Shown one piece after another: positions 55,251 to 64,000 of a stretch of 64,000 nucleotides of DNA (position 1 is its first letter; each line of letters begins with the position of its first letter). Both the position numbers and the translations under genes were made by a program. The notes under the pieces were generated by a model. That model ran no database searches and was not told the origin of the DNA. It saw nothing but the letters and a program-made list of their open reading frames with translations. This stretch comes from Axinella damicornis (lineage: Eukaryota; Porifera; Demospongiae; Axinellida; Axinellidae), in assembly GCA_963931865.1 (NCBI GenBank), contig OZ007518.1, positions 9,972,361-10,036,360 on the forward strand, in the 5' to 3' direction.

Positions 55251-58200
55251 ATGAAACTTACTGACGAGGTTTTTCGTTCTTTTCGGGTCGCGAAAGTGTT
55301 TCGAGAGAACACCGACCGCATTAACTGCATCGACTTCAGTGCCAATGGCGAGCACATGATATCAAGCAGCAACGATGACTCCATCGTCGTTTATTGCTGC
55401 CAAGAAGGGAGGTGGGTGCGCATTATTTGGAATGCTGAACCTGTACGGTATTTTACCTTGCACCCTCTCTCTGCAGGCCGAAGAGGACACTATACAGCAA
55501 GAAATATGGCTGTGATCTCTTACAGTATACGCATGCTCCCAACACCATCATTTACTCTTCAAATAAGCAAGATGGTAAGCCGTTGCTAATAGCGCTAGGG
55601 GTGGTCACTCCAATATGCACCACTGCCATATAGTTGTTGGCGGAGGGGGTCCAAATGTTGCAGCAAAATAAGTTCCAGGGGTCCTTATTTATCAACAAGA
55701 TTAGTTCCACGGGGTGGTCCAAATTTTTCAGGGGGGGGGGGGGGTCCAAATTTTGCAGTAAAATAAGTTCCGTGCGGTCCATATTTATCAACAAATTGGT
55801 TCCGGGGGGAACCAATTTGGGGGGTCCATTTATACCATGACAACTATGTAGTCTCGGCCCCAGACCCAAGCCAACCCCAGTGCGGATTGCTTCCAGTACT
55901 GGAAGCAATCCGCAAATAAATCCACAAATAATTCCAGTACTGGAAGCAGGGGTTGGTTTGACATTTCTACTGCATGTAGTTGAAATGTCTGCAGCACTAC
56001 ACTAACACTAGCCTGCATGACAACTGTTGGGAGGAAACCTTAACCGCAACATTTTATGACTTGCCCGCAGATACAATCAGATATCTATCATTACACGATA
56101 ACAAGTTTCTGAGATATTTTCCTGGACACACTAAGAGGTACGTTACTCACCCCCCAATCGTCTACTCCCCATTTCCCCCCTCCTTCCCACCATCCTGCTT
56201 TTGTCCCCCCCCCCCCCCCCCCCCTTTCCCCTCCCTTCTTCCCCCTTCCCTCCCTCTTCCTGTCTCCCTTCCTCTCCCTTCCTCTCCCTTCCTCTTCCTC
56301 CCTCATCTCTTAACCTTCTCTATCTCACTGTAGGGTTGTGAGTTTGATGATGTCACCAATCAATGACACATTTCTCTCCGGCTCTCTGGATCGCACCATT
56401 CGTCTCTGGGACCTTCGTTCCCCCAACTGCCAGGGCCTGATGCACCTGAATGGCAGACCCGTTGTCAACTTTGATCCGGAGGGTCTCATTTTCGCAGCTG
56501 GCATTGACTCACGACAGTTGAAGCTCTACGACTTGAGAACATTTGATAAAGTAGGTTCACTAGGTGGAATGCATTATGTACAAGTACCCAGGCGGGAGAG
56601 CCTCCTTCCCAACCCCGCTATTCCATACTGCAAGTGACTGGGCGGGGGGCTGGGAACGAGGCTACAGGTAGGACACCTTTTGGTTGACCCCACATAACAA
56701 TCATGTAGAATTTATATGTACATTACATTACTTACAGGGTCAGGGGCGGAGACAGGTATCAAAAAGTGGGGGGGGGGGGCTAATCGCACAATTGCACGCT
56801 GCCGAAGGCAGTGCATAGAGGCGTGTAGTGCTGATTGGTCCGCGCAAAGCGCGGAAAACTTTTTCGCCTTCATTTTTCAGTTATCAGGATTGGCTCTCGT
56901 GGTAGCCTCATTCCCAGGCTCTCCCACGCGCGGACAAAAATTGAAAAAAGGGGGAGAGCCTGGGATATTTTGTCACGTGAGAAACGTCACGTTTAATTGC
57001 GTGTGGGTGATCAAAACCGCAAGTCATGCATGAATATACTATAATTCTATACCAGTGTAGTTCTTATTTGAGGCTACTGTATAGCTGACAGCGCTATCAC
57101 ATTGCCCCGTACTACACAGCAGCCGCATTATTCCTGCTTGAAGACTCCGGAATCGCACCAGGTTCTGCGTGAGACGCCAAGACGGTCGTTCCATGGCCTT
57201 TCTGAGAAGTGGCAGCCAAAACGACCCGTTTCAAGGTTTGTATGAGTTGTTCTTGACACTTACTGTTCACATAGACTGCCAAGGCACGGCTACCGTCGAT
57301 CTCCACGCAGCTAACGGTCGAGCGCTGAATGAGCCGGCTTCGCACTGCATATTTGCGGTCAGTGTGCCCACGTCCAATTAAGTTCTCTCTACCCTGACGT
57401 CACGCACGTGATAAATTATCCCAGGCCCTCTCCCGCTTTTCCGTACTTTTAGCAACGAAAAGCTGGGCGGGCCTGGGAATGAGGCTACTCTCGTGGCACC
57501 TTCGTGCTTTTGACTGCAAGTTAGAGACGCCAGCCCCCAAGAAACGAGGTGACATAGCTATAAGTTAGTGCTAGATTTCGTGGGATAGTACCATCCAGTC
57601 TGTTGTTTTGGGGGGGCTCAGCCCCCCTGCTTTTGAAAGTGGGGGGGTTCAAGCCCCCCCTGCCCCCCCTATATCTCCGCCCCTGAGGGTGCACTTGCAC
57701 AAAGTATGCCCTAGCTTACACATAGCATGCGCAAAGAGCTTGAGACTGGTTGCACCTGATTTTCACGTGTTCTGCTCTGGTAGGGCCCGTTTGCAACGTT
57801 CCATGTGCGGCAAGACTACACCAGTTGTGAGTGGACAGGACTGAGGTTCAGCAGTGATGGCAAGAGGGTCCTGCTCTCTACCACTGTGAGCCAACTGAAG
57901 CTCATCGATGCTTTCCAGGGCCATGAGCTCAACACACTTGGCGTGAGTTGACTATCAGTTTTTACCATGCCCGTATCTGATGTGTTTCTGTTCCGTACTG
58001 CTACAATAGTCTGTGGTCTCATTCCCACTCCAGGGACACACTAACAACAGCGGACTTTCGTTAGAAGCTTCCTTCACTCCCGACTCAAAGTACATCATAT
58101 CAGGTAAGAATCGCTAGTGGAGACTGCATTCCTGGTAGCCAGTGAATCATGGCCCAGGTCTCTGCACCTGGACTGCATCCACTAGCACATACATACTCAT

Positions 58201-58878
58201 GGCTACAGCTAGCCTCGTTCAACGCCCGTCCATACATGACTACAGCTAGCCTCATTCAACGCCCGTCCGTACATGGGCGGCTCACGGCTCATTCCGAATA
58301 ATGCACCTGCAGGCAAACCTCAACCAAAGGCTGTTCTCCCTCCCATTCAGGGGAGGAGTACAGTACAGAGGCAGTTTACCAACAGGTGGAAAAATTGCCA
58401 GTTTGGGGCATGTGAGCATAGCTGCTCTGTTCCCCCAACCATAGCCTCGTTCCCATGCAGGCCTTCTCACCCATACACCTCTACACACACACACACACCA
58501 GGCTCGCAGGATGGTACAGTACATGTTTGGCTGGCGGACACCGGGGAGAAGGTGGTGGTCTTGGATGGAGGTCATCCTGGACCTACTCACTGTGCACAGT
58601 TCAACCCCAAGCTCATGATGATGGCCACTGCATGCTCCAGCACGGTGGGTTGTGATAGACATGTGATAGTCATGTGACAGTGTGGTAGTTGTGCTGCAAT
58701 CGTCAGTTTTGTAGTGGGGCAAGCATGAGCGAGCCCCACATATTTGTGATTGCCGCAGAAAGTGCTGGTGGCTGAGTCTGTGCTGCACTCTTCATTGTTC
58801 AATTACATTTGTATTTCACTGCAGGCATTCTGGCTACCGAGTATTGAAGATTGGCAACCTAACAACAACAGCAGCTAG
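55251..58878 (+). CDS. WDR82: WDR82 WD40-repeat protein, eight exons
   Basis: Exons 55251-55411, 55477-55574, 56071-56137, 56334-56550, 57784-57942, 58034-58103, 58502-58644 and 58825-58878 join in phase to 322 residues (human WDR82 is 313). Near-identical blocks include [69 protein letters not shown] and the ending [14 protein letters not shown]82 folds as a seven-bladed propeller, recruits SETD1 H3K4 methyltransferase to Ser5-phosphorylated RNA polymerase II and is part of the PTW/PP1 complex (family knowledge). The start is the ATG matching the human N-terminus. Intron 2 holds poly-G and GGTCC-type repeats plus half a palindromic element, intron 3 a pyrimidine tract, and intron 4 two nested mobile elements. 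Confidence 0.93.
56751..57684. mobile_element. Element with CAGGGGCGGAGA ends in WDR82 intron 4
   Basis: The ends CAGGGGCGGAGAC and the complement ATCTCCGCCCCTG are followed by G-rich and C-rich stretches (GTGGGGGGG / CCCCCCC). AGGGT flanks both sides. The terminus resembles some hAT ends, but only a 5-base direct repeat is visible. It has no transposase. A palindromic-family element is nested within it. Confidence 0.65.
56903..57487. mobile_element. Largest TAGYCTCG-type element here, 585 bp, with perfect 9-bp duplication
   Basis: The ends are TAGCCTCATTCCCAGG and CCTGGGAATGAGGCTA, with CTCTCGTGG at 56894-56902 and 57488-57496. Each end also carries a short stem (GGCTCTCCCAC / GGGGGAGAGCC near the left; CCCAGGCCCTCTCCCGC / GGCGGGCCTGGG near the right). 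The interior of about 400 bp has an open frame of no recognised family. It lies inside the CAGGGGCGG element. Confidence 0.9.
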
Positions 58879-59364
58879 CAGAGTTCTGACTTGCAATACA
58901 TTCAACATTTCCTCTGAACACACTCTTTTGTGCACTACATGCAACTGTTTTACAGGGCCACACCGTTCTTCGTGTAACCGGCCCAGCAACAAGGCTAACT
59001 GTCACAATCTGTTCCTTGTGTTGAAGGAAGCTTCTGCATAGTGTTGTAACGGTACAGGCTCTCCCTTCCATACCACGTCGAGGCCATGCATGCAGGGAAT
59101 GATCTCGAGGCTGTAGTTTAGCCAGGATGAGCACTTCATGCTTATGCAAAATGAATGGGAGAACAGCAGCTATTGTTCAAGCATAGGCATGCAGGGGTAA
59201 CTTCACAATAGTTGGAGAATATTGAGATAGCGCGCTGCGCGTGGCCCAAACACCACTAAAGAAAAGCTTGTAGTGAGCTCTTTTCAACGGTAAACCGTTG
59301 GCAGTTACAACTTGGAAGTATACGGAAGTTACACCTGTTTCCAATTTTTCCCATACAATCTCCA
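58879..59364. other. Downstream of WDR82, no gene seen
   Basis: WDR82 3' flank with no coding or repeat structure that I can support. Confidence 0.5.
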
Positions 59365-59545
59365 CATCTCCACTGTCGTCTGTCAATACAATCTAGCATC
59401 TCCACTGTCGTCTGTCAATACAATCTAGCATCTCCACTGTCCTCTGTCAATACAATCTAGCATCTCCACTGTCGTCTGTCAATACAATCTAGCATCTCCA
59501 CTGTCGTCTATCAATACAATCTAGCATCTCCACTGTCGTCTGTCA
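59365..59545. repeat. 32-bp tandem repeat, about 5.6 copies
   Basis: The unit CATCTCCACTGTCGTCTGTC plus AATACAATCTAG repeats with one or two substitutions. There are no spacers, so it is a minisatellite. Confidence 0.93.
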
Positions 59546-59902
59546 TCGAGTTGACTAGTGGAACAGCTATGCATGCTCCACTAGTGGAGAATGCCCCACT
59601 AGTTGAGCATGCCCAACTACTTGAGCATGCCCCACTAGTTGAGCATACTCCACTAGTGGAGTAGGCTAGTGAAGCAGGTTAGTGGAGTAGGCTAATAACG
59701 CAGGCGAGTGGAGTTTACTAGTTGAGCTTGCTAATGCAGCTGGCTAGTGGAACAGGCTACTGCAGTACGCTAGTGGAGCAGGCTAGCGGAGCATGCTATA
59801 CTATAGTGGAGCAGGCCATCTGAGCATGCTCCACTAGTGGAGCATGCTCCACTAGTGGAGCATGCTCAGCTAGCCTGCTCCACTAGTAGAGCATACTCCG
59901 CC
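59546..59902. repeat. Degenerate palindromic repeats of CCACTAGTGGAGCATG
   Basis: Around twenty variants of ACTAGT and GAGCATGC in both orientations, including CATGCTCCACTAGTGGAGCA twice in a row near 59826-59865. The unit is self-complementary and could form hairpins. Confidence 0.85.
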
Positions 59903-62900
59903 TAGCCTGGAACCTTAGCCTCGAACCTTAGCCCGGAACCTTAGCCCGGAACCTTAGCCCGGAACCGTAGCCCGGAACCGTAGCCCGGAACCGCAGCCCG
60001 GAACCGCAGCCCGGAACCGCAGCCCGGAACCGCAGCCCGGAACCGCAGCCCGGAACCGCAGCCCGGAACCGCAGCCCGGAACCGCAGCCCGGAACCGCAG
60101 CCCGGAACCGCAGCCCGGAACCGCAGCCCGGAACCGCAGCCCGGAACCGCAGCCCGGAACCGCAGCCCGGAACCGCAGCCCGGAACCGCAGCCCGGAACC
60201 GCAGCCCGGAACCGCAGCCCGGAACCGCAGCCCGGAACCGCAGCCCGGAACCGCAGCCCGGAACCGCAGCCCGGAACCGCAGCCCGGAACCGCAGCCCGG
60301 AACCGCAGCCCGGAACCGCAGCCCGGAACCGCAGCCCGGAACCGCAGCCCGGAACCGCAGCCCGGAACCGCAGCCCGGAACCGCAGCCCGGAACCGCAGC
60401 CCGGAACCGCAGCCCGGAACCGCAGCCCGGAACCGCAGCCCGGAACCGCAGCCCGGAACCGTAGCCCGGAACCGTAGCCCGGAACCGTAGCCCGGAACCG
60501 TAGCCCGGAACCGTAGCCCGGAACCGTAGCCCGGAACCGTAGCCCGGAACCGTAGCCCGGAACCGTAGCCCGGAACCGCAGCCCGGAACCGCAGCCCGGA
60601 ACCGCAGCCCGGAACCGCAGCCCGGAACCGCAGCCCGGAACCGCAGCCCGGAACCGCAGCCCGGAACCGCAGCCCGGAACCGCAGCCCGGAACCGCAGCC
60701 CGGAACCGCAGCCCGGAACCGCAGCCCGGAACCGCAGCCCGGAACCGCAGCCCGGAACCGCAGCCCGGAACCGCAGCCCGGAACCGCAGCCCGGAACCGC
60801 AGCCCGGAACCGCAGCCCGGAACCGCAGCCCGGAACCGCAGCCCGGAACCGCAGCCCGGAACCGCAGCCCGGAACCGCAGCCCGGAACCGCAGCCCGGAA
60901 CCGCAGCCCGGAACCGCAGCCCGGAACCGCAGCCCGGAACCGCAGCCCGGAACCGTAGCCCGGAACCGTAGCCCGGAACCGTAGCCCGGAACCGTAGCCC
61001 GGAACCGTAGCCCGGAACCGTAGCCCGGAACCGTAGCCCGGAACCGTAGCCCGGAACCGTAGCCCGGAACCGTAGCCCGGAACCGTAGCCCGGAACCGTA
61101 GCCCGGAACCGTAGCCCGGAACCGTAGCCCGGAACCGTAGCCCGGAACCGTAGCCCGGAACCGTAGCCCGGAACCGTAGCCCGGAACCGTAGCCCGGAAC
61201 CGTAGCCCGGAACCGTAGCCCGGAACCGTAGCCCGGAACCGTAGCCCGGAACCGTAGCCCGGAACCGTAGCCCGGAACCGTAGCCCGGAACCGTAGCCCG
61301 GAACCGTAGCCCGGAACCGTAGCCCGGAACCGTAGCCCGGAACCGTAGCCCGGAACCGTAGCCCGGAACCGTAGCCCGGAACCGTAGCCCGGAACCGTAG
61401 CCCGGAACCGTAGCCCGGAACCGTAGCCCGGAACCGTAGCCCGGAACCGTAGCCCGGAACCGTAGCCCGGAACCGTAGCCCGGAACCGTAGCCCGGAACC
61501 GTAGCCCGGAACCGTAGCCCGGAACCGTAGCCCGGAACCGTAGCCCGGAACCGTAGCCCGGAACCGTAGCCCGGAACCGTAGCCCGGAACCGTAGCCCGG
61601 AACCGTAGCCCGGAACCGTAGCCCGGAACCGTAGCCCGGAACCGTAGCCCGGAACCGTAGCCCGGAACCGTAGCCCGGAACCGTAGCCCGGAACCGTAGC
61701 CCGGAACCGTAGCCCGGAACCGTAGCCCGGAACCGTAGCCCGGAACCGTAGCCCGGAACCGTAGCCCGGAACCGTAGCCCGGAACCGTAGCCCGGAACCG
61801 TAGCCCGGAACCGTAGCCCGGAACCGTAGCCCGGAACCGTAGCCCGGAACCGTAGCCCGGAACCGTAGCCCGGAACCGTAGCCCGGAACCGTAGCCCGGA
61901 ACCGTAGCCCGGAACCGTAGCCCGGAACCGTAGCCCGGAACCGTAGCCCGGAACCGTAGCCCGGAACCGTAGCCCGGAACCGTAGCCCGGAACCGTAGCC
62001 CGGAACCGTAGCCCGGAACCGTAGCCCGGAACCGTAGCCCGGAACCGTAGCCCGGAACCGTAGCCCGGAACCGTAGCCCGGAACCGTAGCCCGGAACCGT
62101 AGCCCGGAACCGTAGCCCGGAACCGTAGCCCGGAACCGTAGCCCGGAACCGTAGCCCGGAACCGTAGCCCGGAACCGTAGCCCGGAACCGTAGCCCGGAA
62201 CCGTAGCCCGGAACCGTAGCCCGGAACCGTAGCCCGGAACCGTAGCCCGGAACCGTAGCCCGGAACCGTAGCCCGGAACCGTAGCCCGGAACCGTAGCCC
62301 GGAACCGTAGCCCGGAACCGTAGCCCGGAACCGTAGCCCGGAACCGTAGCCCGGAACCGTAGCCCGGAACCGTAGCCCGGAACCGTAGCCCGGAACCGTA
62401 GCCCGGAACCGTAGCCCGGAACCGTAGCCCGGAACCGTAGCCCGGAACCGTAGCCCGGAACCGTAGCCCGGAACCGTAGCCCGGAACCGTAGCCCGGAAC
62501 CGTAGCCCGGAACCGTAGCCCGGAACCGTAGCCCGGAACCGTAGCCCGGAACCGTAGCCCGGAACCGTAGCCCGGAACCGTAGCCCGGAACCGTAGCCCG
62601 GAACCGTAGCCCGGAACCGTAGCCCGGAACCGTAGCCCGGAACCGTAGCCCGGAACCGTAGCCCGGAACCGTAGCCCGGAACCGTAGCCCGGAACCGTAG
62701 CCCGGAACCGTAGCCCGGAACCGTAGCCCGGAACCGTAGCCCGGAACCGTAGCCCGGAACCGTAGCCCGGAACCGTAGCCCGGAACCGTAGCCCGGAACC
62801 GTAGCCCGGAACCGTAGCCCGGAACCGTAGCCCGGAACCGTAGCCCGGAACCGTAGCCCGGAACCGTAGCCCGGAACCGTAGCCCGGAACCGTAGCCCGG

Positions 62901-63705
62901 AACCGTAGCCCGGAACCGTAGCCCGGAACCGTAGCCCGGAACCGTAGCCCGGAACCGTAGCCCGGAACCGTAGCCCGGAACCGTAGCCCGGAACCGTAGC
63001 CCGGAACCGTAGCCCGGAACCGTAGCCCGGAACCGTAGCCCGGAACCGTAGCCCGGAACCGTAGCCCGGAACCGTAGCCCGGAACCGTAGCCCGGAACCG
63101 TAGCCCGGAACCGTAGCCCGGAACCGTAGCCCGGAACCGTAGCCCGGAACCGTAGCCCGGAACCGTAGCCCGGAACCGTAGCCCGGAACCGTAGCCCGGA
63201 ACCGTAGCCCGGAACCGTAGCCCGGAACCGTAGCCCGGAACCGTAGCCCGGAACCGTAGCCCGGAACCGTAGCCCGGAACCGTAGCCCGGAACCGTAGCC
63301 CGGAACCGTAGCCCGGAACCGTAGCCCGGAACCGTAGCCCGGAACCGTAGCCCGGAACCGTAGCCCGGAACCGTAGCCCGGAACCGTAGCCCGGAACCGT
63401 AGCCCGGAACCGTAGCCCGGAACCGTAGCCCGGAACCGTAGCCCGGAACCGTAGCCCGGAACCGTAGCCCGGAACCGTAGCCCGGAACCGTAGCCCGGAA
63501 CCGTAGCCCGGAACCGTAGCCCGGAACCGTAGCCCGGAACCGTAGCCCGGAACCGTAGCCCGGAACCGTAGCCCGGAACCGTAGCCCGGAACCGTAGCCC
63601 GGAACCGTAGCCCGGAACCGTAGCCCGGAACCGTAGCCCGGAACCGTAGCCCGGAACCGTAGCCCGGAACCGTAGCCCGGAACCGTAGCCCGGAACCTTA
63701 GCCGG
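59903..63705. repeat. 13-bp minisatellite (CCGGAACCGTAGC), about 3.8 kb
   Basis: About 290 units with a 13-bp period. Two variants occur in blocks: ACCGTAG and ACCGCAG. The CAG form fills about 59991-60452 and 60575-60945; the TAG form fills 60459-60570 and 60954 to the right end. The first units (GCCTGGAACCTTAGCCTCGA) and the last (ACCTTAGCCGGG) are divergent. There is no long non-repetitive insert. Confidence 0.95.
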
Positions 63706-64000
63706 GCATGATAGTTAAGTGTAATGTCCGTTGGTTACGTTTACAGGGGAAAGTAAGATGAGATTGTCAATTGGAGTTGCATGAACAGGTGGACGATCAA
63801 GGTTTTGAGTGAAATTGAAGGGGGGTGTTTAGGATGTGTCAAACAAAGACTCTCCATGAGGCCAAGCACAACCGGGGGGTCCGTCACTTGAATGGCTCTT
63901 CCACCGTACAGTTCTCTGTTGTCGCTAAACGTAGTTGTAGCATCCCACTCACTTGGGGGGAGATTGGGGTCGTTAGAATACTATACCAGGCTGTGCACTA
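63706..64000. other. Window end, no gene supported
   Basis: About 295 bases after the minisatellite with no open frame or repeat I can support. Confidence 0.5.

Noticed and set aside
59365..63705. CRISPR-like array
   Set aside because: Repeats are contiguous with no unique spacers, and the genome is eukaryotic.

Overview
The window is animal nuclear DNA with intron-containing genes, GT-AG introns and dense small mobile elements. It most resembles a demosponge such as Amphimedon. That assignment is an inference from gene content: a tandem RING/TRAF-zinc-finger/MATH family, LIN37 of the MuvB complex, metazoan-type ZMYND10, FBXL14, MTCH2, RAD52 and WDR82, with short introns and close gene spacing. 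No prokaryotic operon features are present.

Region 1 (1-22.3 kb) is a tandem array of TRAF-like genes, all on the + strand. Three copies read intact across two coding exons (1586-2954, 11878-13239, 20766-22296). One copy (6329-8732) has its RING exon split by a 1.07-kb DNA element, and the others are decayed or chimeric pseudogenes (9130-9993, 13640-13724, 14125-14589, 14586-17361). The upstream regions were duplicated along with the genes. Mobile elements with readable target-site duplications lie throughout: hAT-like (8 bp), a family with 4-bp duplications, piggyBac-like (TTAA), and a palindromic family with 9-10 bp duplications.

Region 2 (22.3-31 kb) holds a 200-N assembly gap, the 3' half of ZMYND10 (dynein-arm assembly), and two intronless genes, FBXL14 (F-box/LRR) and an MTCH2-like mitochondrial carrier homologue. 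Region 3 (31-37 kb) is LIN37 on the minus strand, assembled here from ten small exons into 235 codons. Its introns contain a foldback element, a 37-bp minisatellite and palindromic elements. Region 4 (37-48.4 kb) holds a broken 5' copy of RAD52, an intronless type II membrane protein resembling a glycosyltransferase, large inverted-repeat elements, and the intact RAD52 gene. Region 5 (48.5-59 kb) holds an unrecognised 260-residue repeat-containing protein, a nine-finger C2H2 protein (minus), an unrecognised helical protein (minus) and WDR82 in eight exons with a nested transposon pair in intron 4. Region 6 (59.4-63.7 kb) is satellite DNA: a 32-bp repeat, an ACTAGT-rich palindromic stretch, and about 3.8 kb of a 13-bp minisatellite.

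The strongest unusual signal is a family of almost completely palindromic elements, 34 to 585 bp long (possibly down to 20 bp). They share a TAGYCTCG-type terminus and in many cases have perfect 9-10 bp target-site duplications. The duplication length fits Mutator-like or foldback transposition, but the minimal members are little more than two fused termini. Copies of the same motif have also expanded into tandem arrays.
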